Below are positions 51,120 through 58,668 of a stretch of 64,000 nucleotides of DNA, piece by piece (position 1 is the stretch's first letter; each line of letters starts with the position of its first letter). The DNA comes from Streptomyces albipurpureus. GTDB lineage: Bacteria; Actinomycetota; Actinomycetes; Streptomycetales; Streptomycetaceae. Location: positions 29,948 through 93,947 of the forward strand of contig NZ_JAMQAW010000017.1 in assembly GCF_023701525.1 (NCBI RefSeq). The letters are read 5' to 3'. A program made the translations under genes and the position numbers. The notes under the pieces are model-generated. The model did no database searches. It saw only the letters and a program-made list of their open reading frames with translations, and was not told where the DNA came from.

Positions 51120-51741
51120 CGGTGCGCTGGGGCTTTGGCGACAGCCCAGAACCGGGCCCGGCTTCAGGCCCGGCTGGGCTGGCCAGACGCCGTCCTGCAC
51201 TGCCACTCAGGACCGCGGGCTTACGGACCTACGGGCTTACGGATCTTGGGCGGCACGGGGTTCGGGGACCGCGCGTTCGGGCTGAGGCCTTGGCAGTCGG
51301 TCAGCAGCCGGTCAGAGGTCATCAGGTGCGGGGCCTGCGACCTCTGGGCCGGTCCCCGAGGTCGCGCTCCCCTGGTCCTGGTTCACCTGGTCTTGGTCCT
51401 AGCCGTCTGGTCCTGGGGCGTTCTGGTCCTGGGGCGTTCTGGCCGCTCCCCGTGGCTGCGGGCCCTGCGGCTCCCCGTGGGGGTTCTCGCTGCTCACAGC
51501 CCCGCTCGTCGACACCAACAAGAAATCGACATCTTCCACCGCCCCTGTACGATGAGTGCACATCTGATCGACCACCTCTGCCTGACGCAGAGCTGGCGCG
51601 ACCGTATGGCGGCCGAGAAGCCCTCCGCAGTTCGCAGTGGGGACCCGGTATCTACCGCAGCCCCGCGCGCAAAGAGGACAGCTCTCGGTCGCTCCCGTAA
51701 CGCCATGGGAGCGCCCACCAGGCGGCAGAAAGGCACGGACC
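51120..51741. other. Long intergenic region before the MFS gene
   Basis: 622 bases contain no supported gene. There is a 16-bp tandem duplication (TCTGGTCCTGGGGCGT, 51407-51422 and 51423-51438) and a CGGGCTTACGGA repeat pair near 51222-51250. A promoter-like TCGACA-N16-TACGAT is at about 51530-51556, followed by a CTCTGC-CTGAC-GCAGAG hairpin at about 51579-51595. The remainder up to the MFS start could be a 5' leader. Confidence 0.4.
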
Positions 51742-53040
51742 GTGGCATCCACGGTCACCACCAGCAAGCGGCCGGGCTACGGACAGCTGCTGCGCACCCC
51801 CGGAGCCTGGACCTTCCTGCTTCCTGGATTCGCGGCACGACAGCCCTTCGCCATGCTGACCATCGGCATTGTGCTGCTGGTCCAACACACCACCGGCTCC
51901 TACGGCAGCGCGGGTGCGGTCGCGGCCGTCACCGGTGTTTCGATGGCCCTCTTCGCACCGCAGAGCGGCAAACTCGCGGACCGTTTTGGACAGCGTGCGG
52001 TACTGCTGCCGGGCGTTCTGGTGCACACCGCGTCCGTTTCCGTCCTCACGGCACTGGCCCTCGCCGACGCCCCCCTGTGGGTGCTGTTCGCCGCCGCGGT
52101 GCCGGCGGGTGCCTCCGTACCGCAGGTCGGCCCCATGGTGCGTGCCCGCTGGGCCGCGAAACTGGACGGGTCGCCGCTCATGAAGACGGCAGCGGCCTTT
52201 GAGTCAGTGACCGACGAATTCACCTTCGTCGTTGGCCCGGTGCTCGCGACCGCCCTGTGTACCGGGGTCCACCCGGCCGCCGGGCTGATCGCCGAGGCAA
52301 CGTTGACGCTGGTCGGCGGCCTGTTCTTCGCAGCTCAGAAGCGTACGCAGCCGGCCGTAGGACATCTCAGCGGCGACTTGGGCGGCCAGCGCAGAGTCTC
52401 CGCCATCTCCCTTCCGGGCGTACGCGTCCTGGTGGTGGCCTTCCTCGGCATCGGCTCGGTCTTCGGCGGAATGCAGGTCTCGCTGACCGCGTTCACCGAG
52501 GAAATCGGCAATCCGGGTGCCAATGGAGTGCTGTACGGGATCTTCGCAGCGGGCAACATGCTGGCGGGCATCGTCTGCGGTGCGGTCGCTTGGAAGAGCG
52601 GCCCACGGCGACAGATGGTGATCGGATATGTCGGTCTCACGCTCGCCGCCTCAGCGCTCTGGGCAGTGGACTCACCGGCCCTGCTCGCAGTGCTAGGGCT
52701 GCTGGTGGGTCTGTGCATCGCCCCCGCTCTGATCAGCGGCTACACCCTGGTCGAACCGCTGGTACCCGCTACGGCACGGACCGAGGCGTTCACCTGGCTG
52801 ACCGGCGCGGTGGCACTCGGGCAGGCAGCGGCGGTCACCACGGCCGGTCAGCTGGCCGATGCCCACGGCTCGGCTGCCGGCTTCGCAGTGCCGCTGGTGG
52901 GCACCGCACTCGCGCTGATCACCCTTCTCGCCCTAGGGTCGCGACTGACTCCGGCAAGTGCCGGCGCCACCGGCGCTGGACTCATAGCCGCTCGTGGGGC
53001 GAGTGGGAAGGATCACCGCGCGCGAGTGACGGTGGACTGA
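51742..53040 (+). CDS. MFS transporter
   Basis: This 432-residue major facilitator has 12 predicted membrane segments. The inter-TM2/3 motif A is degenerate (GKLADRFGQRAVL), followed by PAGASVPQVGPMVRARW in TM4-5, a short central loop (HLSGDLGGQRRVS) and a second half with GPRRQMVIGYVGLTL. This subgroup (FAARQPFAMLTIGIVLLV at the start) is common in actinobacteria as a putative exporter of unknown substrate. GTG 51742 follows an AAAGG site; a long, promoter-bearing leader lies upstream. Confidence 0.88.
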   Translation: MASTVTTSKRPGYGQLLRTPGAWTFLLPGFAARQPFAMLTIGIVLLVQHTTGSYGSAGAVAAVTGVSMALFAPQSGKLADRFGQRAVLLPGVLVHTASVSVLTALALADAPLWVLFAAAVPAGASVPQVGPMVRARWAAKLDGSPLMKTAAAFESVTDEFTFVVGPVLATALCTGVHPAAGLIAEATLTLVGGLFFAAQKRTQPAVGHLSGDLGGQRRVSAISLPGVRVLVVAFLGIGSVFGGMQVSLTAFTEEIGNPGANGVLYGIFAAGNMLAGIVCGAVAWKSGPRRQMVIGYVGLTLAASALWAVDSPALLAVLGLLVGLCIAPALISGYTLVEPLVPATARTEAFTWLTGAVALGQAAAVTTAGQLADAHGSAAGFAVPLVGTALALITLLALGSRLTPASAGATGAGLIAARGASGKDHRARVTVD

Positions 53041-53071
53041 TTCAACGGAATACGTCACTATGGACCGTCGT

Positions 53072-53098
53072 TTAGCACTCATTGAGTGAGAGTGCCAG
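53072..53098 (+). promoter_or_regulatory. CIRCE operator (HrcA site) overlapping the FmdB ribosome-binding region
   Basis: TTAGCACTC (53072-53080), a 9-base spacer and GAGTGCCAG (53090-53098) match the CIRCE consensus TTAGCACTC-N9-GAGTGCTAA: left arm 9/9, spacer exact, right arm 7/9. The right arm abuts the AGGAGG ribosome-binding site of the FmdB-type gene. Confidence 0.85.
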
Positions 53099-53109
53099 GA
53101 GGAAGACCA

Positions 53110-53463
53110 GTGCCGACCTACCAGTACCAGTGCACCGAATGCGGCGAGGGCCTTGAGGCGGTGCAGAAGTTCACCGATGACGCCCTGACCGTGTGCCCGA
53201 GCTGTGATGGACGCCTCAAGAAGGTGTTCTCGGCGGTCGGCATCGTCTTCAAGGGCTCCGGCTTCTACCGCAATGACAGCCGTGGCTCGTCGTCGAGCAG
53301 CTCGCCAGCTGCCGGCGGGGCTTCGGGTTCGGGGAAGACGTCCGATGCGAAGTCATCGGACTCGAAGGCCTCGGAGACCAAGGCGGGCGCATCGTCTTCA
53401 TCGTCGTCGACCAGTTCGTCGGCGTCTTCGTCTTCGTCGTCCTCATCTACGTCCGCGGCTTAG
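53110..53463 (+). CDS. FmdB-type zinc-ribbon protein, Ruc (Rv0991c)-like redox chaperone candidate
   Basis: This 117-residue protein starts at GTG 53110 with AGGAGG seven to eight bases upstream. The N-terminal FmdB ribbon is PTYQYQCTEC with zinc cysteines C8/C11 and C29/C32 (CPSC), followed by the family motif KKVFSAVGIVFKGSGFYRND. From residue 58 the chain is nearly all Ser, Ala, Gly and Lys, ending in long serine runs: a disordered tail. The M. tuberculosis orthologue Rv0991c has the same architecture, lies beside the folate cyclo-ligase and mscL, is HrcA-controlled and was reported as a redox-regulated chaperone. The CIRCE element here supports the same heat-shock role. Confidence 0.88.
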   Translation: MPTYQYQCTECGEGLEAVQKFTDDALTVCPSCDGRLKKVFSAVGIVFKGSGFYRNDSRGSSSSSSPAAGGASGSGKTSDAKSSDSKASETKAGASSSSSSTSSSASSSSSSSSTSAA

Positions 53464-53501
53464 CCAGAGGTCGTCTACATCCGCGGCTTAGCCAGAGGTC
53501 A
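53446..53501. repeat. 28-bp tandem duplication spanning the FmdB stop codon
   Basis: Copies at 53446-53473 and 53474-53501 are identical except for one internal base and the last base. Each contains CCGCGGCTTAGCCAGAGGTC, so a second copy of the codons TSAA-stop lies downstream of the real end. Confidence 0.9.
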
Positions 53502-53577
53502 GAGTCAGGCATCGGTGGAAAGCGACCACTGCCTGTCCTCTTCTTCCCTGTCTGTCTCGCGACCGTCTGTGTCTTAC

Positions 53578-53614
53578 GCGAAGGGCCCCGCTGACTTTCA
53601 GCGGGGCCCTTCGC
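53578..53614 (+). terminator. 17-bp perfect hairpin terminator
   Basis: 53578-53594 pairs perfectly with 53598-53614 around a 3-base loop, one of the strongest stem-loops in the window. It separates the FmdB gene from mtnP. Confidence 0.9.
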
Positions 53615-53660
53615 GCATCGGCGTATCGGGTGCCGCCGGAGCGTCGATAGTGTGACCGGC

Positions 53661-54500
53661 ATGGCGAACACGAACGCGGAGATCGGCGTGATCGGCGGAT
53701 CCGGCCTCTACTCCTTCCTGGAGGACGTGACCGAGATCCAGGTGGACACCCCCTACGGCAGCCCCAGCGACTCCCTCTTCCTGGGCGAGGTGGCAGGGCG
53801 AAGAGTCGCCTTCCTCCCCCGGCACGGCCGGGAACACCACCTCCCACCGCACCGCATCAACTACCGCGCCAATCTGTGGGCCCTTCGCTCGGTGGGCGTG
53901 CGACAGGTACTGGCACCCTGCGCGGTGGGCGGACTACGGCCCGAGTACGGACCCGGGACACTGCTCGTGCCTGACCAACTGGTGGACCGTACGAAGTCAC
54001 GTGTGGAGACGTACTTCGATGGCGTTCCACGGCCGGACGGAGCTGTTCCGAATGTGGTGCACACCACCTTCGCCGACCCTTACTGCCCAGCCGGACGCGC
54101 TGTTGCCCTGAAATCAGCCCGCGCGCGGGACTGGGAGGCAGTGGACGGCGGAACGCTGGTGGTCATAGAGGGCCCACGATTCTCCACCCGGGCCGAGTCC
54201 CGATGGTTCTCGTCGGAGGGCTGGTCCGTGGTGGGTATGACCGGGCATCCGGAAGCGGTACTCGCCCGGGAACTCGCCCTCTGTTACACCGCACTGGCAC
54301 TCGTCACCGACTTGGACGCCGGTACGGAGACGGGCGAAGGCGTCTCCCACACGGAGGTGATGCGGGTGTTCGGCGAGAAGGTGGGGCACTTGCGTGAGGT
54401 GCTCTTCGACGCGGTGGGGGCGCTTCCGGAGAACGACGAACGGAGCTGTCTGTGCGTGGATGCGCACGCGGGGTGGAAGCTGGGGTTCGAGCTGCCCTGA
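53661..54500 (+). CDS. mtnP: S-methyl-5'-thioadenosine phosphorylase
   Basis: This 279-residue purine nucleoside phosphorylase superfamily member cleaves methylthioadenosine for methionine salvage. Blocks: IGVIGGSGLYSFL (phosphate loop), FLPRHGREHHLPPHRINYRANLWAL (the RHG and base-site residues), LVVIEGPRFSTRAES and VGMTGHPEAVLARELALCYTALALVTDLDAG. ATG 53661 begins 9 bases after a TAGTGT box, suggesting a leaderless transcript; GTG 53652 is in frame. It is bounded by a terminator upstream and a repeat-rich gap downstream. Confidence 0.93.
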   Translation: MANTNAEIGVIGGSGLYSFLEDVTEIQVDTPYGSPSDSLFLGEVAGRRVAFLPRHGREHHLPPHRINYRANLWALRSVGVRQVLAPCAVGGLRPEYGPGTLLVPDQLVDRTKSRVETYFDGVPRPDGAVPNVVHTTFADPYCPAGRAVALKSARARDWEAVDGGTLVVIEGPRFSTRAESRWFSSEGWSVVGMTGHPEAVLARELALCYTALALVTDLDAGTETGEGVSHTEVMRVFGEKVGHLREVLFDAVGALPENDERSCLCVDAHAGWKLGFELP

Positions 54501-55014
54501 TGCCCCATGCCGCATGCCGCATGCCCCATGTCTGATGTCTGATGTCTGAGTCTGATGTCCCACCGCTGTGGTCCCGCTGATGTTGAGCCCGGTGAGGGGC
54601 AGGTTCGCTTCCGGTGGAGCGGAATCCCGTGGGTCAGATTCCGGTGGAGCGGACTCCGGTGGGCCGGGAGCTGGTGGGCCGGGAGCTGGTGGGCCGGGAG
54701 CTGAAGCTGTTGAGGGGCATGGGTCTCACTGGGAGCGGAAGCCCTCTCCAGCGGGGGTCTCCCGGCTGCGTCGCCCATGAGTCACCGGGGCGCTTTACGG
54801 TGTTTTGAGGGGCCCTGGCGTATCTCTGGCCAGGGCCCCGACCGTTGCCGGGCAGGGTTTGGCATGGGGCCTTCACCCTCGCGGGCGAGGGGCTTCTCCA
54901 CAACCGGGTGACTGTCCACAGGCCACGGCGGGATCGTGACGAAGGGTGGATCGTGAGGGGCGAATGGTCCTGGGTGACCGGGTCAGCTCCCTCAACGACG
55001 GGCGGTACGCAGTC
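54501..55014. other. Repeat-rich intergenic region
   Basis: 514 bases contain no supported gene. It holds TGTCTGA triplications at about 54533-54553, GCATGCC duplications, CCGGTGGAGCGGA duplications, and the 15-bp tandem repeat listed separately. The plus frame 54614-54808 only translates the repeat (VGREL units). Confidence 0.4.
54658..54702. repeat. 15-bp tandem repeat, three exact copies
   Basis: GGTGGGCCGGGAGCT is repeated at 54658-54672, 54673-54687 and 54688-54702. Confidence 0.9.
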
Positions 55015-55632
55015 ATGATCTCCTCCTCACCCCTCCTTCCGGAGCCTCCTTACTCGACTCCAGACCCCACTCCACAGCCCACTCCAAGAAGGGCTGCGGA
55101 TTCCATGTCGGTGCTTGCCGTCTCAGCCGTCCCTGGGACACGGCAGGTTCCCCACTTCGCTCCGCTTCGGGTGACCGGTCGAGCACACCGGCTGCGGCGG
55201 ACCTTGGGGCGACGGCGACGGCATGGACTGACAGCCGGTCTGGCTTTGGTGGCGGCAGCCATCGCGGCTACCAGCGCCCGTGGAGACGACGGCGGCGCGA
55301 GAAGCACCGCCGCTTCTCCACCGCGCCAAAAGCCCCGTGCCGCCGTTGAGATGGTCTCCGCTCCCATCCGTATCGCCGATGGGGAGACCGTTCGATTGCT
55401 CCGGCCAGGAGACCGGGTCGATGTGATCGCGGCGCCGGCTTCCACAACACCGGGGGGCGCGCTGCCCGACGCCACGGTGGTGGCCGCAGGCGCCCGGGTA
55501 ACCGAGGTGCCCAAGGCAGTCGATGGGGCTCACGAGGGCGGGGCGCTGGTGGTGGTGTCGGTTCCCCGAACCATCGCCGCTGAACTGGCCGGCGCCAGCG
55601 CGACCTCCAGGCTGGCGGTGACCGTGTGCTGA
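55015..55632 (+). CDS. SAF/RcpC (CpaB)-like membrane protein
   Basis: This 205-residue protein has a cytosolic Pro-rich N-terminus (PEPPYSTPDPTPQPTPRR), one basic-flanked membrane helix (LRRTLGRRRRHGLTAGLALVAAAIAA) and an extracytoplasmic SAF/RcpC-like domain. That domain contains VSAPIRIADGETVRLLRPGDRVDVIAA followed by ATVVAAGARVTEVPKA and VVVSVPRTIAAELAGAS. RcpC/CpaB proteins belong to Flp pilus assembly, but this single gene next to mscL is a conserved Streptomyces arrangement without other pilus genes. ATG 55015 is chosen; there is no strong ribosome-binding site. Actual role unknown. Confidence 0.82.
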   Translation: MISSSPLLPEPPYSTPDPTPQPTPRRAADSMSVLAVSAVPGTRQVPHFAPLRVTGRAHRLRRTLGRRRRHGLTAGLALVAAAIAATSARGDDGGARSTAASPPRQKPRAAVEMVSAPIRIADGETVRLLRPGDRVDVIAAPASTTPGGALPDATVVAAGARVTEVPKAVDGAHEGGALVVVSVPRTIAAELAGASATSRLAVTVC

Positions 55633-55812
55633 GCGCGGCTCTCGCTCCCACCCCGGCGCCGCGGCCAAGTCGTACTGGAGTGTCCTCGGGTCGTACTGGA
55701 GTACCGACAATTCACCTCCCCCTACACCTGAAGTGGACAGGGCGACTCTGCGTTGGTTTAGGTTGCGGGGGGTTTGACCCCGTTCCCTGCACATGCGAAG
55801 AAAGGCTCAGTG

Positions 55813-56331
55813 GTGAGCGAGCAGAAGGTCAGCGTCCTGGATGGCTTCAAAGCCTTCCTGATGCGCGGCAATGTGATCGATCTGGCTGTCGCCGTGGTGA
55901 TCGGCGCAGCATTCACCCAGATCGTGAACGCCGTGGTGAAGGGCGTTATCAACCCCTTGGTGGGCGCGTTGGGCACCAAGGATCTGGACTCCTACAGCTC
56001 CTGCATCAAGGGCACCTGCAAGGTGGTGAACGGCCAGGTCGACGGCATCCAGATTCTCTGGGGTTCCGTCCTCGGCGCGACCTTGAGCTTCCTGATCACC
56101 GCGGCTGTCGTCTACTTCCTGATGGTGCTTCCCATGGCGAAGTACCTGGCGCGGAAGGCCGCGCGCGACGCTGCGAAGGAAGGCACGAAGGAGGTCATCG
56201 AGCTGTCCGAGCTGGAGGTCCTGAAGGAGATCCGCGACACCCTCGTCGCTCAGTCCGGGCGTGGCTCCGCGTCTGGCACAACCGGCTCCGGTACGGGAAC
56301 GGACCCGGGTACGGGAACGAGCCGGCCCTAG
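55813..56331 (+). CDS. mscL: Large-conductance mechanosensitive channel MscL
   Basis: This 172-residue channel opens under membrane tension to release osmolytes. The amphipathic N-terminal helix is VLDGFKAFLMRGNVIDLAVAVVIGAAFTQIVNAVV (the NVIDLAVAVVIG pore helix is diagnostic). The periplasmic loop carries a Cys pair (SCIKGTCKVV). TM2 is LGATLSFLITAAVVYFLMVLP. The cytosolic coiled bundle is ELEVLKEIRDTL. A Gly/Thr-rich extension follows (GTTGSGTGTDPGTGT). GTG 55813 has an AAAGG site. Confidence 0.94.
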   Translation: MSEQKVSVLDGFKAFLMRGNVIDLAVAVVIGAAFTQIVNAVVKGVINPLVGALGTKDLDSYSSCIKGTCKVVNGQVDGIQILWGSVLGATLSFLITAAVVYFLMVLPMAKYLARKAARDAAKEGTKEVIELSELEVLKEIRDTLVAQSGRGSASGTTGSGTGTDPGTGTSRP

Positions 56332-56353
56332 CGAACGGGAGAGCCGCCGAGGT

Positions 56354-56560
56354 TCACAGGTGGTGGGGCGGCTTCTCATCGAGGAAGCGCGATAGGTCAT
56401 CGGTGCTGTCGCCCCTGGAGGAAGGCCGCTCACCCCACCCTCGGTCCGTATCGTCCGAGGATTGCTGGTCCAGCGGATCGTCGAAGTCGATCCTCGGCTG
56501 GGGAGAATCCTTCCGAGGGGGCTTCGCGTCTCGCGATCCGGGGGCGGGGGCGGTACTCAT
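56354..56560 (-). CDS. Small acidic hypothetical protein
   Basis: This 68-residue hydrophilic ORF from ATG 56560 contains KDSPQPRIDFDDPLDQQSSDD, GWGERPSSRGDSTDDLSRFLDEKPPHHL. The C-terminal LSRFLDEKPPHHL block is of a kind conserved in small Streptomyces proteins of unknown function. No cysteines or membrane segment. It is convergent with mscL, 22 bases apart. A GGAG box lies only two bases before the ATG, so the start is not certain. Confidence 0.65.
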   Translation of the reverse strand: MSTAPAPGSRDAKPPRKDSPQPRIDFDDPLDQQSSDDTDRGWGERPSSRGDSTDDLSRFLDEKPPHHL

Positions 56561-57442
56561 AACTCCAGGGTACGGCGACGATCGCCGCGCCCGCCAAGAT
56601 CGCTCCAAGCCCGGGCTCGCGGAGTCGGAAGCGTCCAGCGGCAAGCACTCGAAATCGCCGCCGCCACCGTCGCGGTGCACTGGACGAATGCCCCGGCTCT
56701 TGCACACCCCCAGCGCTCGGCCCCGGACCGGTCTGCCCAGCCCGCGGATCTCCATGGCCGCTTGTGGGACGGAGCTGGGGACAGCGCTCCAGGGCAGGCC
56801 GGGGCGATGGCGTATCAGCCACGGCGGTGGACCGCCTGGCCGACAGGGAGGAGCCGAGGACGTTCCGTTCGCTCCCGGGGTCCGTTCCAGTGGGGTTTCG
56901 TTCCGGTGGGGGTTTCGTCTCGGTGGGGGGTCGTTCCGGTCGTGCGATCACCGTCTTCAAGCGGCCCATGACGAGATCCAGCGGCCCGATGCCCAGGAGG
57001 CTCGCCATAAGGAGGCTGGGCATCGGTCATCCCGTTATGTGACGGATAGTCAGCTCTCGGGCCGATGGCTTAGCCCACTCGGCCGGATCCAACGCAACCG
57101 GACGGTGGCAGTGGGTGTGCGCGTCTCAGGGTCCGGAGCAATTGCTCTGCTGTTCTGGCCCCATGACGCCTCCAGCCGCCTGGCACTCGGACATCTCGCA
57201 CATCCCCCGCGACCCGCACACCGCGGGCGCCCTGGGTGCGCCCGGGTCGGCGGCGGATCCCATGAAAGACACCGCGGGCGCCAGCACCACCGGGGGCACA
57301 AGAGCAGGCGCCAGCACCGCCGGCGATACACGCAACACCAGCAGAGGCAACGAGCCCCACCCGTCTGGCACGGACCGCCCGCCCACGGAAGCAGCTGAAC
57401 GATCGAGCAGGGCCGGCCGGACCAGTGGGACCGGCGATACCC
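56561..57442. other. Long intergenic region upstream of ltrA
   Basis: 882 bases hold no confident gene. Degenerate TTCCGTTCC/CGGTGGGG repeats lie at 56865-56945, and a perfect 12-bp palindrome GAGCAATTGCTC at 57136-57147. A 96-codon frame from ATG 57163 to 57453 (MTPPAAWHSDISHIPRDPH, then Thr/Gly repeats AGASTTGGTRAGASTAGDTR) overlaps the LtrA start by 11 bases. It could be a small gene or a frameshifted N-terminus of LtrA. Confidence 0.35.
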
Positions 57443-58663
57443 GTGCCAGCTGAGACGCACGGCACCGATGCCCTGGATGAGACGGGCGAGGAGTTCGCGC
57501 CACTGCGTCCGATGGCGCCGCGCCGACGCGACGAACCGCATCGCTCAGCCACCCCGCTGGAACTCTTCTTCGACCTCTGTTTTGTCGTAGCCGTCGCCCA
57601 GGCGGGTCTCCAACTGGTCCACTCCCTCGCCGAAGGTCACCCCGGCACCGGCGTTGTCGGCTATGCCTTTGTTTTCGCGGGCGTTTGGTGGGCCTGGATG
57701 AACTTCACCTGGTTCGCCTCCGCTTATGACTGCGACGACGTTCCCTACCGGATCGCCACCCTCATCCAGATCGCTGGCGTCCTCGTCTACGCGGCGGGGG
57801 TTCCCCGCGCCTTCAACGACAACGACTGGACGATCGCAGTCGGCGGCTATCTGATCATGCGGCTGGCGCTGATGACCCAGTGGCTACGCGCGGCTGGCGC
57901 AGAGCGAGGCCAGGCGCGGGCGACGGCACTCACCTACGCCGTGGGCATCGCCATCTGCCAGGCCGCCTGGGTCGGTCTGCTCCTCGCGCCGCAAGCGGCT
58001 CGGCACTGGCTGTTCCTCCCGGTGCTCGCGGCCGAACTCCTCGTCCCGCTCATCGCCGAACGGCATCAGGAGACCCCTTGGCACGCTCATCACATCGTGG
58101 AGCGCTACGGTCTGTTCACCCTGATCGTCCTGGGCGAGACGATGGCCGCAAGCACCGTCGCCGTGCAGTCGGCGCTGGATGAGCACAAGGCCGTCGCCGA
58201 GCTCCTGCCCATCGCGGCCGGTGGACTACTGATCATCTTCTCCGCATGGTGGATCTACTTCGACGTCCCGGCGCATGAGCGGTTGATCTCCAACCGACAG
58301 GCCCTTCCCTGGGGCTACGGCCATGTGTTGATCTTCGGTTCGGCGGCAGCGATCGGAGCGGGATTGGAGGTGGCGATCGAACACGCGGTGGGCGTGGCAC
58401 ATATTTCGGAACTCGCGGCGGGAGCCGCTGTCACCATCCCGGCCGCTGTCTTCCTGCTGACCGTCTGGCTGCTCCACGCGCGCCATTTCAAGCGCGGTAT
58501 CGGGGAACAGCTGCTCCTGCCCCTGGCTGCCCTCGCGGTCCTCGGGGTCACCTCTGCCGGCGGCTGGGCGGTCCTGGCGGCCGGTGTGGTGATGGCGGCG
58601 ACAGTCGCGGTGGGCGTCACGATCACCTACCGCTCTCGTACCCCGTACCCGCGTGATACGTAA
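57443..58663 (+). CDS. Low temperature requirement protein A (LtrA) family membrane protein
   Basis: This roughly 406-residue protein has about ten hydrophobic helices. The LtrA signature is clear: HRSATPLELFFDLCFVVAVAQAGLQLVHSL in TM1, GVWWAWMNFTWFASAYDCDDVPYRI in TM2, HHIVERYGLFTLIVLGETM (conserved ERYGLFTxxxLGE) in the middle, and SAWWIYFDVP. The family was named after a Listeria cold-growth gene; its biochemical function is unresolved. Start uncertain: GTG 57443, GTG 57425 and ATG 57512 are in frame and none has a strong ribosome-binding site. The stop lies only 5 bases before the next gene, forming a likely operon. Confidence 0.88.
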   Translation: MPAETHGTDALDETGEEFAPLRPMAPRRRDEPHRSATPLELFFDLCFVVAVAQAGLQLVHSLAEGHPGTGVVGYAFVFAGVWWAWMNFTWFASAYDCDDVPYRIATLIQIAGVLVYAAGVPRAFNDNDWTIAVGGYLIMRLALMTQWLRAAGAERGQARATALTYAVGIAICQAAWVGLLLAPQAARHWLFLPVLAAELLVPLIAERHQETPWHAHHIVERYGLFTLIVLGETMAASTVAVQSALDEHKAVAELLPIAAGGLLIIFSAWWIYFDVPAHERLISNRQALPWGYGHVLIFGSAAAIGAGLEVAIEHAVGVAHISELAAGAAVTIPAAVFLLTVWLLHARHFKRGIGEQLLLPLAALAVLGVTSAGGWAVLAAGVVMAATVAVGVTITYRSRTPYPRDT

Positions 58664-58668
58664 GGCCC

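Noticed and set aside
54614..54808. Repeat protein with VGREL units
   Set aside because: It only translates a 15-bp DNA repeat and has no ribosome-binding site or conservation pattern.
55015..55632. SAF/RcpC protein as evidence of a Flp pilus cluster
   Set aside because: No tadA/tadB/tadC, prepilin or peptidase genes in the neighbourhood; the gene next to mscL is an isolated conserved feature.
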